Below the pieces are notes generated by a model. The model searched no databases. It was not told the DNA's origin and saw only the letters and a list, made by a program, of their open reading frames with translations. 35,984 nucleotides of DNA from contig NZ_JALNUI010000034.1 in assembly GCF_026544205.1 (NCBI RefSeq), positions 1 to 35,984 of the forward strand, written 5' to 3'. Source of the DNA: Curtobacterium sp. GC_Cur_3. GTDB taxonomy: Bacteria; Actinomycetota; Actinomycetes; Actinomycetales; Microbacteriaceae. This document shows positions 15,826 through 23,726 of this stretch, piece after piece. A program made the position numbers and the translations under genes. Position 1 is the stretch's first letter; each line of letters starts with the position of its first letter.

Positions 15826-17444
15826 CCGACCAGACCACCACCGCCGGCACCACCGCCACCGCCACCACGGCCACCGCCGCCGCCGCCACCGCCACCGCGG
15901 GCATCGCGCCCCGCCTGACGGCGCCGAGCCCCATCGCCCCGCTGCTCGCCGTCGACGGCTACAAGCACTCGCACCGGCAGGTCTACCCCGAGGGCACCAC
16001 CCGCATCCTGATCAACTGGACGAACCGCTCGAACGCGCACATGCCCGAGTCGACGCACGCCGTGGTCTTCGGGCTGCAGGCCTTCATCCAGCGCACGCTC
16101 GTCGAGTCCTGGGCGCCGTTCTTCGCGGCGGACGAGGACCTGGTCTGCGACCTGTTCGAGCAGGCGCTGCAGGGCTACTTCGGCCCGAACCACATCGGCG
16201 TCGACCACGTCCGCGCCCTGCACCGCCTGGGGTACCTGCCGCTCGCGATCCGGGCGCTCCCCGAGGGCACCCTCGCGCCGATCGGCGTCGCCACCCTGAC
16301 CGTCGAGAACACCGTCGACGCGTTCTTCTGGCTGCCGAACTACATCGAGACCGCGCTGTCGGCGTCGATCTGGCACCCGTCCACCGTCGCCACGAAGGCG
16401 CTCGAGTACCGCGACCTGATGGAGGACTGGGCAGCTCGCACCGGCGCCGTCCCCGAGGGCATCGACTTCGCGGCGCACGACTTCTCCTTCCGCGGGCAGT
16501 CGAGCATCGAGTCCGCCGCTGCCGGGGGCGCCGGCCACCTGCTCTCGTTCCTCGGCACGGACTCGATGCCGACGCTGGACTTCGTCGACCGCTACTACCC
16601 GGGCGACAACGGCATGGTCGCCGCGAGCGTCCCCGCCACCGAGCACAGCGTGATGTGCGTGCGCGGGGCCGAGGGCGAGCTCGCCACGTTCGAACAGATC
16701 CTCGACGTCTACCCGACGGGCATCGTCTCCGCGGTCAGCGACGGCTTCGACCTGTTCAAGGTCCTCACCGAGACGCTTCCCCAGCTCAAGGACCGCATCA
16801 CGGCCCGCGACGGCAAGCTCGTCATCCGCCCCGACTCCGGCGACCCGGTCGACATCGTCACCGGCACCGTGCACGACGTCGACGAGGCCGCCCTCACCGA
16901 CCCGGCACGCAGCCACGAGGAGAAGGGCGTCGTCGAGCTGCTCGACGAGCTGTTCGGCCACACCGTCAACGCGCAGGGCTTCAAGGTCCTCGACCAGCAC
17001 ATCGGTGTCATCTACGGCGACAGCATCACGCTCGACCGCGCCCGCCGCATCTACGAACGCCTGGCCGCCAAGGGGTACTCGAGCGACAACATCGTGCTCG
17101 GCATCGGGTCGTACACGTACCAGTACATGACCCGCGACAACCTCGGCAGCGCGGTCAAGGCGACCTGGGCCCTGGTGGACGGCGAACCCGTCGACATCCA
17201 GAAGGACCCGAAGACCGGCAGCGGCAAGAAGAGCGCGAAGGGTCGCATCGCCCTGCACCGCGACGCGACCGGCGAGATCCGCCAGACCGACCAGGCGAGC
17301 GCCGCGGACGAAGACACGAGCCTCCTCCAGCCCGTCTGGGTCGACGGCCGGTTCCTCGTGCACCAGTCCTTCGCCGACGTCCGTGCGACGCTCCGGCGCG
17401 AGCGCACGGAACGCGCGGCCCGACGGGCGGCGACGTCGGCGTGA
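15822..17444 (+). CDS. nadV: Nicotinamide phosphoribosyltransferase (NAMPT)
   Basis: 540 residues. It converts nicotinamide and PRPP to NMN, a one-step NAD salvage route in the cytosol. The first 35 residues are a low-complexity Thr/Ala stretch; conserved sequence begins near APLLAVDGYKHSHRQVYPEGT. Visible landmarks are FRGQSSIESAAAGGAGHL, FLGTDS (Asp corresponding to the nicotinamide-site Asp), PATEHS (the active-site His), VIRPDSGDP, VIYGDSIT and GIGSYTYQYMTRD. The length is close to human NAMPT (491) once the N-terminal extension is removed. It overlaps both neighbours by 4 bp, so prs, nadV and the regulator are coupled. Confidence 0.95.
   Translation: MTDQTTTAGTTATATTATAAAATATAGIAPRLTAPSPIAPLLAVDGYKHSHRQVYPEGTTRILINWTNRSNAHMPESTHAVVFGLQAFIQRTLVESWAPFFAADEDLVCDLFEQALQGYFGPNHIGVDHVRALHRLGYLPLAIRALPEGTLAPIGVATLTVENTVDAFFWLPNYIETALSASIWHPSTVATKALEYRDLMEDWAARTGAVPEGIDFAAHDFSFRGQSSIESAAAGGAGHLLSFLGTDSMPTLDFVDRYYPGDNGMVAASVPATEHSVMCVRGAEGELATFEQILDVYPTGIVSAVSDGFDLFKVLTETLPQLKDRITARDGKLVIRPDSGDPVDIVTGTVHDVDEAALTDPARSHEEKGVVELLDELFGHTVNAQGFKVLDQHIGVIYGDSITLDRARRIYERLAAKGYSSDNIVLGIGSYTYQYMTRDNLGSAVKATWALVDGEPVDIQKDPKTGSGKKSAKGRIALHRDATGEIRQTDQASAADEDTSLLQPVWVDGRFLVHQSFADVRATLRRERTERAARRAATSA
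15837..15900 (+). repeat. Simple-sequence tract in the nadV 5' end
   Basis: A run of ACC/GCC triplets, with several GCCACC hexamers, encodes the Thr/Ala-only N-terminal extension of NadV. It is low complexity and likely to vary in length between strains. Confidence 0.8.
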
Positions 17445-18139
17445 CCGAGCCGTCCCTGACCCACGATCAGCCGCTCATCGCGATCGACGTCGTCCCGATG
17501 TCCTTCACGACGGGCGACGGGCTGCGGGTCGCCACCGCGCGTCGGCTGTACGACCCGTTCGCCGGCCAGGAGGCCCTCCCCGGCGTGCTCCTGCAGCCCA
17601 CGGAACTCCTGGTGGACGGAGCACGGCGCGCGCTCCGCACCAAGACCGGGATCACCCGGCCGGCGGTCCGGCACCTCGCGCAGATCGGGGCGTTCGACGG
17701 ACCCGACCGCGACCCACGCAGCGCGGCGATCAGCATCGCGTTCGTCGCCGTGGTGGACGTCCCAGGCGTCTCGGACGTCGACGCGGTCCCGCTCGGGGCG
17801 ACCGACGGCCCTGCCGGTGACCCCTCGCCGACCTGGCGCGAGGCCACCGGAGCCGAGCCGAGCCTCCCGTTCGACCACGACCGGATCATCGAGGCCGCCG
17901 TCGACGACGTGCGGACCCGGCTGTGGCGCGACCTGCCGCTGACCCGTGCGCTCCTCGGTCCGCGCTTCACGACGGCGGATGCGTCCCGGCTGCAGGCCGC
18001 GCTGTACGGCGCCGCGCCGGACCCCGGCAACCTCAACCGGGCGCTGCGGACCAACCCGGCACTCGAACGCGTGGCGGAAGCGTCGTCGATCGGCTCACGC
18101 GGCGGACGTCCCCCGGCCGTCTGGACGTGGACGGACTGA
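17441..18139 (+). CDS. nrtR: NrtR-like Nudix-related transcriptional regulator of NAD metabolism
   Basis: 232 residues, GTG start overlapping the nadV stop (GTGA, 17441-17444). A Nudix-like N-terminal domain (LIAIDVVPMSF..., GDPDRDPR-like GPDRDPRSAAISIAFVAVV) is followed by a C-terminal winged-helix segment (DLPLTRALLGPRFTTADASRLQ..., NLNRALRTNP, ending GRPPAVWTW), the NrtR layout. The Nudix box is degraded: the first Gly is Val and the three downstream Glu are Ala, Thr and Lys (RALRTKTG), so hydrolysis is unlikely and it probably senses an ADP-ribose-type ligand. Family members repress NAD genes. The palindrome before prs is its likely target. A plain Nudix hydrolase is the less likely alternative. 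Confidence 0.82.
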   Translation: MTEPSLTHDQPLIAIDVVPMSFTTGDGLRVATARRLYDPFAGQEALPGVLLQPTELLVDGARRALRTKTGITRPAVRHLAQIGAFDGPDRDPRSAAISIAFVAVVDVPGVSDVDAVPLGATDGPAGDPSPTWREATGAEPSLPFDHDRIIEAAVDDVRTRLWRDLPLTRALLGPRFTTADASRLQAALYGAAPDPGNLNRALRTNPALERVAEASSIGSRGGRPPAVWTWTD

Positions 18140-18157
18140 CGCGGGTTGGCTGGGGGC

Positions 18158-18790
18158 ATGGCTTCTGCTCCGCTGTCCGGTGACACCTCGTTCGCCTTCC
18201 CCGAGTTCGACGACCCGCCCGCCTCCCCCTTCGACGTGGCCCGCGCCTGGCTCGCGGGAGCCGAGGAGGACGACGTCGCCGAGCCGCTGTCCATGACCCT
18301 CGCCACTGCCGCCGACGGGATCGTCACCGCCAGGACCGTCGACGTGAAGACGATCGACGACCGCGGCCTGCTGTTCGGGACCTCGTCCGAGAGCCCCAAG
18401 GGCCGCCAGCTCGCCGCGAACCCCGCCGCCGCGCTCCAGGTCTACTGGCGCGAGACGATGCAGCAGCTCCGCTTCGAGGGGGTCGTCGTGCGCCTGTCGG
18501 ACGCCGAGTCGGACGAGCTCTTCGCCGCCCGTTCGCCCAAGTCCCGGGCGGCGACCGCTGTGGCGGCGCAGTCCGCCCCGCTCGACGGCACCGTGCAGGA
18601 CCTCATCGACGACGCGAACGCCCTGCTCGAGGACGCCGGCGACGACGTCCCGCGGCCGGAGTCCTGGTCGGCGTGGCGCCTCGAGCCGGTGTCGGTCGAG
18701 TTCTGGCACGGCAGCCGTGACCGGATGCACCGGCGGCTGCAGTACCGGCTGACCGACGACGGGTGGTCGTCGGGCGTGCTGCAGCCCTGA
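18158..18790 (+). CDS. Pyridoxamine 5'-phosphate oxidase family protein
   Basis: 210 residues from ATG 18158. The split-barrel FMN fold is visible as EPLSMTLATAADGIVTARTVDVKTIDDRGLLFGT and AALQVYWRETMQQLRFEG. The PNPOx C-terminal dimerisation segment is also present (WSAWRLEPVSVEFWHG, RMHRRLQY, ending DGWSSGVLQP). True PdxH oxidises PNP/PMP to PLP with FMN; the C-terminal signature favours PdxH-like activity, but many relatives use other substrates. It starts 18 bp after the NrtR-like gene, so read-through from the NAD operon is possible; TTGGCT 6 nt before the ATG is a weak -10 candidate. Confidence 0.82.
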   Translation: MASAPLSGDTSFAFPEFDDPPASPFDVARAWLAGAEEDDVAEPLSMTLATAADGIVTARTVDVKTIDDRGLLFGTSSESPKGRQLAANPAAALQVYWRETMQQLRFEGVVVRLSDAESDELFAARSPKSRAATAVAAQSAPLDGTVQDLIDDANALLEDAGDDVPRPESWSAWRLEPVSVEFWHGSRDRMHRRLQYRLTDDGWSSGVLQP

Positions 18791-18906
18791 CCCGGCTGCT
18801 GGCTTCGTTGCGTCGGTAGGCGCGCTCGGCGGACACCGTCGGACCGCGATGGTTCTCTGAGTGGACCACAGCGGGCGGTCATCGTCCGCCAGTCCCGAGG
18901 AGCACC

Positions 18907-19692
18907 ATGCGAGACGACCGCGACGTCGACGACTCCACCTCCGAACAGCGCGAGGAGGACGCCCCGGCACGCCCCGCGCTGCAGCTGTACGGCGCCGAGT
19001 TCTTCGGCACGTTCCTCCTCGTCTTCGGCGGGGTCGGCACCGCGCTGTTCGCCGCGGCGTTCCCCGATGCGCGGAACGCTCTCGGGGTCGGGTACCTCGG
19101 GGTCGCGCTCGCGTTCGGCCTGACGCTCGTCGCGGGCATCAGCGCCGTCGGGCACATCTCCGGTGGCCACTTCAACCCCGCGGTGACGCTCGGGCTGTGG
19201 GTCGCGGGCCGCACCGACGCCCGGCACCTCGTCGGGTACTGGGTCGCGCAGGTCCTCGGCGGCGTCGTGGCGACGAGCATCCTGGCGGCGGTCCTCGCCG
19301 GCAAGCCGGGGGCCTTCTCCGCCGCCAGGGACAGCGGCTTCGCGTCGAACGGCTTCGGGTCGGCCTCACCGGGCGGCTACGGGCTGGGATCCGTCCTGCT
19401 CATCGAGGTCGTGCTGACGGCGGTGTTCCTCGGCGTGATCCTGTCGGTGACCGCGAAGCGCGAGTACCGCGCGCTCGCCCCGGTCGCGATCGGCCTGACG
19501 CTGACGCTGATCCACCTCGTGTCGATCCCCGTCAGCAACACGTCGGTGAACCCGGCGCGCTCGATCGCCGCGGCGGTGTACGGCGGCGCGGAGCCGCTCG
19601 GGCAGCTGTGGCTCTTCATCGTCGCGCCGCTCGTGGGTGCGGCCATCGCCGGCGTCGTCGTGCGGTTCGGCAGCGGGCGCGCGGTCCGCTAG
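18907..19692 (+). CDS. aqpZ: Aquaporin Z, MIP family water channel
   Basis: 261 residues: an acidic N-terminal extension of about 27 residues, then six transmembrane helices with two half-helices. Both NPA motifs are present: [14 protein letters not shown] and NTSVNPARS. The selectivity-filter residues of AqpZ are also there: Phe in ALAFGLTL, His in [10 protein letters not shown], Thr in NTSVNPA and the Arg after the second NPA. This combination indicates a water-selective aquaporin rather than a glycerol facilitator. ATG 18907 has GAGGAG about 5 nt upstream. The 116-bp gap before it shows no further gene and no clear promoter match. Confidence 0.95.
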   Translation: MRDDRDVDDSTSEQREEDAPARPALQLYGAEFFGTFLLVFGGVGTALFAAAFPDARNALGVGYLGVALAFGLTLVAGISAVGHISGGHFNPAVTLGLWVAGRTDARHLVGYWVAQVLGGVVATSILAAVLAGKPGAFSAARDSGFASNGFGSASPGGYGLGSVLLIEVVLTAVFLGVILSVTAKREYRALAPVAIGLTLTLIHLVSIPVSNTSVNPARSIAAAVYGGAEPLGQLWLFIVAPLVGAAIAGVVVRFGSGRAVR

Positions 19693-19721
19693 CGGGCTGC
19701 GCGCCACGGCCGGCCGTGTCG

Positions 19722-19727
19722 TAGGGT
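19722..19727 (+). promoter_or_regulatory. -10 box of the GNAT gene (leaderless)
   Basis: TAGGGT followed by CGGCGC and the ATG at 19734: a textbook leaderless arrangement, 6 nt from box to start. Confidence 0.7.
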
Positions 19728-19733
19728 CGGCGC

Positions 19734-20231
19734 ATGGGGGAACCGACCGCGCCCGTCACCGTCCGAGCCGCCGTGCCCGAGGACGCCGAGGCCGTCGCCG
19801 CCGTGCACGTCCAGGCATGGCAGGAGGCCTACGCGCACCTGCTCCCGGCAGCGTTCCTGGCGGCACTCGACCCGCGTGACCGAGTGGAGCGGTGGCGGCG
19901 GACCATCGAGAACCCGACCGTCGTTGTGCACGTCGCCGAGGTGGACGCGGCCGTCGTCGGATGGGCGACCGCGGGGCCAGGGCGCGAGGCCGACGCCGTC
20001 CGCCCGCTGGAGCTCGAGGGCATCTACGTCCTCGCCGCTGCCCACGGCTCCGGCGCGGGGCAAGGTCTTCTCGACGCATCGCTCGGCGACCGTCCGGCGT
20101 TCCTCTGGGTGGCCGAGCACAACCCGCGTGCCGAGGCGTTCTACCGCCGCAACGGGTTCCGTCGCGACGGATCGGTCAAGGTGGAACCCGTCGGACCGCA
20201 CACGATCACGGCCGTGCGGATGGTGCGCTAG
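19734..20231 (+). CDS. GNAT family N-acetyltransferase
   Basis: 165 residues. The GNAT fold is visible from VTVRAAVPEDAEAVAAVHVQAWQEAYAHLLP (first strand and helices) through LELEGIYVLAAAHGSGAGQGLLDA (the acetyl-CoA-binding loop, a variant of the usual R/Q-x-x-G-x-G/A) to LWVAEHNPRAEAFYRRNGF near the end. It probably transfers acetyl from acetyl-CoA to an amine; the acceptor is unknown. Its TAG stop shares a CTAG with the convergent pcrA stop (20228-20231), so no terminator can fit between the two genes. Confidence 0.9.
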   Translation: MGEPTAPVTVRAAVPEDAEAVAAVHVQAWQEAYAHLLPAAFLAALDPRDRVERWRRTIENPTVVVHVAEVDAAVVGWATAGPGREADAVRPLELEGIYVLAAAHGSGAGQGLLDASLGDRPAFLWVAEHNPRAEAFYRRNGFRRDGSVKVEPVGPHTITAVRMVR

Positions 20232-22681
20232 AGCTTCTCGATCGGGGCGATCTTGATGAGCAGCTTCTTGCGCCCCGCGGCGTCGAACGCGATCTCGGCG
20301 ATGCGCTTGGCGCCCTGGCCGGTCACCGCTCCGACGGTGCCCTCGCCGAAGTCGACGTGCTTGATGCGGTCGCCCGCCGCCAGCTCCATGTCGCCGTTGT
20401 CGCGGACCTGCCCGGACACCCGGTTCGCCCACTCGGTCTTCGGGCGGGTCTTCGCCGCTGCGGCCGCGCGGTCGTAGGACCCGCTGCCCCAGCCGCCGCC
20501 GCCGCGGTACCCACCGCCGGCGCCACTGCCACCGCCGCTGAAGCCACCGTCACGCTTGGCGTTCAGCGCACGCGGCTGCGTGCCGCCGCGGCTGTTCGCC
20601 ATGCCGGGTGACTGCTTCCACTCGATGAGCCCCTCGGGGATCTCCTGCAGGAAGCGGGAGGGCATCGCCACGTTGACGTCGCCGAACTGCGCGCGGGTCA
20701 TCGCGAGCGAGAGGAACAGCGACTTCTTCGCGCGGGTGATCCCGACGTAGAACAGCCGGCGTTCCTCGGCCGGTCCTCCGGGCTCGTTCGCGGACATCCG
20801 GTGCGGCAGCAGGTCCTCTTCGATGCCGGTCAGGAAGACGGCGTCGTACTCCAGGCCCTTCGCGGTGTGCAGCGTCATGAGGGACACCGTCCCGGAGGAG
20901 TCGTCGAGCTCGTCCGCCGCCGCGACCAGGGAGACCTCGGTCAGGAAGTCGCTCAGCGTGCCGTCCGGGTTGTTCTTCTGGAACTCCCGCGTCACGGCGA
21001 CGAGCTCGTCGATGTTGTCGGCACGGGCGGAGTCCTGCGCGTCCGGCGACTTCCGGAGCTGCTCGAGGAGCCCGGAGCCGTCCATGAGCTGGGTCAGGGT
21101 GTCGACGACGGGCTGCTCCGTGGCCTTCGCGGAGACCTCGTCGAGGAGCGCCGCGAACGCCGTGATCGCGTTCCGCACCTTCGGCCCGAAGCCGAGTTCG
21201 TCGGCGTGCCGGAGCGATTCGCGCATCGAGACGTCGTGGTCGTCGGCGTAGCGCTGCAGCGTGGTCTCGGTGACCGATCCGATCCCACGCTTCGGCACGT
21301 TCAGCACGCGACGCAGGGCGAGCGGGTCGGCGGGGTTGGCGACGGTGATCAGGTACGCCATGGCGTCCTTGATCTCCGCACGCTCGTAGAACTTCGTGCC
21401 GCCCAGCACCCGGTACGGGATCGCCGCACGGATGAAGATCTCCTCCAGCGCACGGGTCTGCGAGTTCGTCCGGTAGAACACCGCCATGTCGCGGTAGTCC
21501 GTGCCGTCGTCGTGCAGCCGCTGGATCTCGTCGGCGACGAACTGGGCCTCGTCGTGCCCGGTGTAGCCCGTGAACCCGACGATCTTGTCGCCGGCGCCGA
21601 CCTCGGTGAACAGGTTCTTCACCTGGCGGTCGAAGTTGTTCGCGATCACGGCGTTGGCGGCGTCGAGGATGTTCTGCGTCGAGCGGTAGTTCTGCTCGAG
21701 CAGGATGACCTTCGAGTTCGGGAAGTCCCGCTCGAACTCGACGATGTTGCGGATGTCGGCCCCGCGGAACGCGTAGATCGACTGGTCCGAGTCACCGACG
21801 ACGGTCAGGGACGCCCCGGCGATCGAGCCGTCGGTCTCGCGCATCCTGGCGACGTGCTGGCCCTCGTCCTCGAGCCGGTCGACCTGCTCCACCGGGACCG
21901 GCCGGGTGAGCTCGCGGATCAGGGAGTACTGCGCGTGGTTGGTGTCCTGGTACTCGTCGACCAGGATGAAGCGGAACCGGCGCTGGTAGAGCGCGGCGAC
22001 CTCGGGGAAGGCCCGGAACAGGAACACCGTCTGCCCGATGAGGTCGTCGAAGTCGAAGGCGTTGGCGCGCCGGAGGTCGTTCGTGTACCGACGGAAGACC
22101 TCCGTGAACATGACTTCCTGCGGGTCGTTCGCGTTGATGTTGCGCGCGTACGAGTCGACGTCCTGCAGCTCGTTCTTGAGCTTCGAGATCTTCGACGCCG
22201 CTGCCCCCACGGTCAGCCCGAGGGTGTCCGCTTCGAGGTCCTTGATGATCCGCTTGAGCAGGGCCCGTGAGTCGGCGGAGTCGTAGATCGTGAACGACTG
22301 CGGGAACCCGAAGCGCTCGGCTTCACGCCGCAGGATCCGGACGCAGGCGGAGTGGAACGTGGAGATCCACATGCCCTCCGACGCCTGCCCGACCAGGGCA
22401 CGCACACGCTCGCGCATCTCGGCGGCGGCCTTGTTCGTGAAGGTGATCGCGAGGATCTGCGACGGCCAGGCCTCGCGGTTCGCCAGCAGCAGCGCGATGC
22501 GCCGCGTGAGCACGCTCGTCTTGCCGGAACCGGCACCGGCGACGATGAGCAGCGATTCGCCGCGGTACTCGACGGCTTCCTTCTGCTGGGGGTTCAGACC
22601 GGCGGTGAACGGGTCCTCGTAGGAGCGGGCCCCGGCGCCCGGCTCGGGCGTCGAGTCGAATGGGTCGAGCACGATCGTCAT
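20228..22681 (-). CDS. pcrA: ATP-dependent DNA helicase PcrA/UvrD1
   Basis: 817 residues. Superfamily 1A 3'-5' helicase for nucleotide excision repair and replication-fork maintenance. Motifs in order: Q motif LNPQQKEAV, Walker A AGAGSGKTSVLTRRI (near 49), ITFTNKAAAEM, FILVDEYQDTN, VVGDSDQSIYAFRGAD, LEQNYRSTQNIL, LMTLHTAKGLEYD, and YVGITRAKK. An insertion before VVGDSDQ makes this linker about 25 residues longer than I expect. A Gly/Ser-rich linker precedes the C-terminal small beta (Tudor-like) domain HVDFGEGTVGAVTG...IAPIEKL. ATG 22681 lies 9 nt after a TAGACT box that overlaps the preceding gene's stop. Confidence 0.97.
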   Translation of the reverse strand: MTIVLDPFDSTPEPGAGARSYEDPFTAGLNPQQKEAVEYRGESLLIVAGAGSGKTSVLTRRIALLLANREAWPSQILAITFTNKAAAEMRERVRALVGQASEGMWISTFHSACVRILRREAERFGFPQSFTIYDSADSRALLKRIIKDLEADTLGLTVGAAASKISKLKNELQDVDSYARNINANDPQEVMFTEVFRRYTNDLRRANAFDFDDLIGQTVFLFRAFPEVAALYQRRFRFILVDEYQDTNHAQYSLIRELTRPVPVEQVDRLEDEGQHVARMRETDGSIAGASLTVVGDSDQSIYAFRGADIRNIVEFERDFPNSKVILLEQNYRSTQNILDAANAVIANNFDRQVKNLFTEVGAGDKIVGFTGYTGHDEAQFVADEIQRLHDDGTDYRDMAVFYRTNSQTRALEEIFIRAAIPYRVLGGTKFYERAEIKDAMAYLITVANPADPLALRRVLNVPKRGIGSVTETTLQRYADDHDVSMRESLRHADELGFGPKVRNAITAFAALLDEVSAKATEQPVVDTLTQLMDGSGLLEQLRKSPDAQDSARADNIDELVAVTREFQKNNPDGTLSDFLTEVSLVAAADELDDSSGTVSLMTLHTAKGLEYDAVFLTGIEEDLLPHRMSANEPGGPAEERRLFYVGITRAKKSLFLSLAMTRAQFGDVNVAMPSRFLQEIPEGLIEWKQSPGMANSRGGTQPRALNAKRDGGFSGGGSGAGGGYRGGGGWGSGSYDRAAAAAKTRPKTEWANRVSGQVRDNGDMELAAGDRIKHVDFGEGTVGAVTGQGAKRIAEIAFDAAGRKKLLIKIAPIEKL

Positions 22682-22690
22682 GTCCGGGAC

Positions 22691-22696
22691 AGTCTA
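22691..22696 (-). promoter_or_regulatory. -10 box of pcrA, overlapping the GDPD stop codon
   Basis: TAGACT on the minus strand; its first three bases are the TAG stop of the glycerophosphodiesterase gene. The transcript would start 2-3 nt before the pcrA ATG. Confidence 0.6.
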
Positions 22697-23713
22697 GGCG
22701 CGGCCCCCGACAGCCGCCCGCGCCCGGACGGCGAGGTCCGCGTGGTCCGCGAACACCCCGTCGACCCCGGTGCGGATGACCGACGTGTACCAGCGCTCCC
22801 AGTCCCCGAACCCGGCGACCTCCCCGCCCCGGCGCAGCGGCGCCGGCAGGAACCGGTTCTCCGGCCGCAGGGTCCACGTGAACACCTGGAGCCCGGCGGC
22901 GTGCGCCCGCTCGACGACGTCCGACCGGACGGGCCGTGGGTCGTCGAGCGCCACCGCGTCCACCCCGGCCATCAGCGTCCGCAGGTCGACGCTGATCCCG
23001 CTGAACTGCTCGGCCAGCGCGCGGAGCGCGGCGTCCGTGCGCTCGTCCGCGAAGGTCGGTGCTGCCGACCCGTGGGCGGCGACCTCGTCCGCGGCGCTGC
23101 CACGGGCCTCCTGGAGGTAGACGAGCCGACCACCCACGCCCCGCGAGCCGAGGACGCGGAGGACGGTCTTCTCGAAGCTCTCGACGGTGAGCCGGTCGTC
23201 GCCGCGCCACCCGGCCGCGGCGAGCGCGTCGTCGACGAGCGCCGCCATGGGCAGCCCGACCTGGTCGAAGTACGTGGCGTGCTTGACCTCGGCGACCAGC
23301 CCGACCGGACGAGGGGCGTCGTCCAAGAGGGTGAGCAGGTCCTCCAGTCGGAGGATGGGGTCCTCCCCGTCGTGCGCCGCCGACCCCGGCCGGAGCTCCG
23401 GCAGCCGCTCCCGGGTGCGGAGGGTGCGGAGCTCGTCCCAGGTGAAGTCCTCGGTGAACCAGCCGGTCAGTCGCTGGCCCTCGACCGTCCTGGTGGTCCG
23501 GCGGTCGGCGAACTCGGCGTGCGCAGCGACGTCGGTCGTGCCCGAGATCTCGTTCTCGTGCCGGAGCACCAGGACGCCGTCCTTCGTGGGCACGAGGTCC
23601 GGCTCGATGGCGTCGGCTCCGAGCTCGATCGCGAGTTCGTACGCGCTCCGCGAGTGCTCGGGCCGGTACCCGGAGGCACCTCGGTGGGCGATCACCGTCG
23701 GGGTCAGGGTCAT
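22694..23713 (-). CDS. Glycerophosphodiester phosphodiesterase
   Basis: 339 residues, TIM-barrel GDPD family. It hydrolyses glycerophosphodiesters to glycerol 3-phosphate and an alcohol. The catalytic His and metal ligands are visible in VIAHRGASGYRPEHSRSAY, in the E-P-D pair of DAIEPDLVPTKDGVLVLRHE, and in VGLVAEVKH. The C-terminus shows VFTWTLRPEN and GVDGVFADHAD. There is no signal peptide, so it appears cytosolic. It is nested between the LacI-type regulator and pcrA, with a TAGGGT box 7 nt before its ATG. Its product could feed the GlpD encoded elsewhere in this window. Confidence 0.94.
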   Translation of the reverse strand: MTLTPTVIAHRGASGYRPEHSRSAYELAIELGADAIEPDLVPTKDGVLVLRHENEISGTTDVAAHAEFADRRTTRTVEGQRLTGWFTEDFTWDELRTLRTRERLPELRPGSAAHDGEDPILRLEDLLTLLDDAPRPVGLVAEVKHATYFDQVGLPMAALVDDALAAAGWRGDDRLTVESFEKTVLRVLGSRGVGGRLVYLQEARGSAADEVAAHGSAAPTFADERTDAALRALAEQFSGISVDLRTLMAGVDAVALDDPRPVRSDVVERAHAAGLQVFTWTLRPENRFLPAPLRRGGEVAGFGDWERWYTSVIRTGVDGVFADHADLAVRARAAVGGRA

Positions 23714-23720
23714 GCGGCCG

Positions 23721-23726
23721 ACCCTA
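23721..23726 (-). promoter_or_regulatory. -10 box of the GDPD gene, overlapping the LacI stop codon
   Basis: TAGGGT on the minus strand, 7 nt before ATG 23713. Its TAG is the stop codon of the LacI-family gene. Confidence 0.65.

Noticed and set aside
17441..18139. Active Nudix hydrolase
   Set aside because: All three Glu of the REUXEE core are replaced, and the C-terminal winged-helix-like segment and operon position fit a regulator better.
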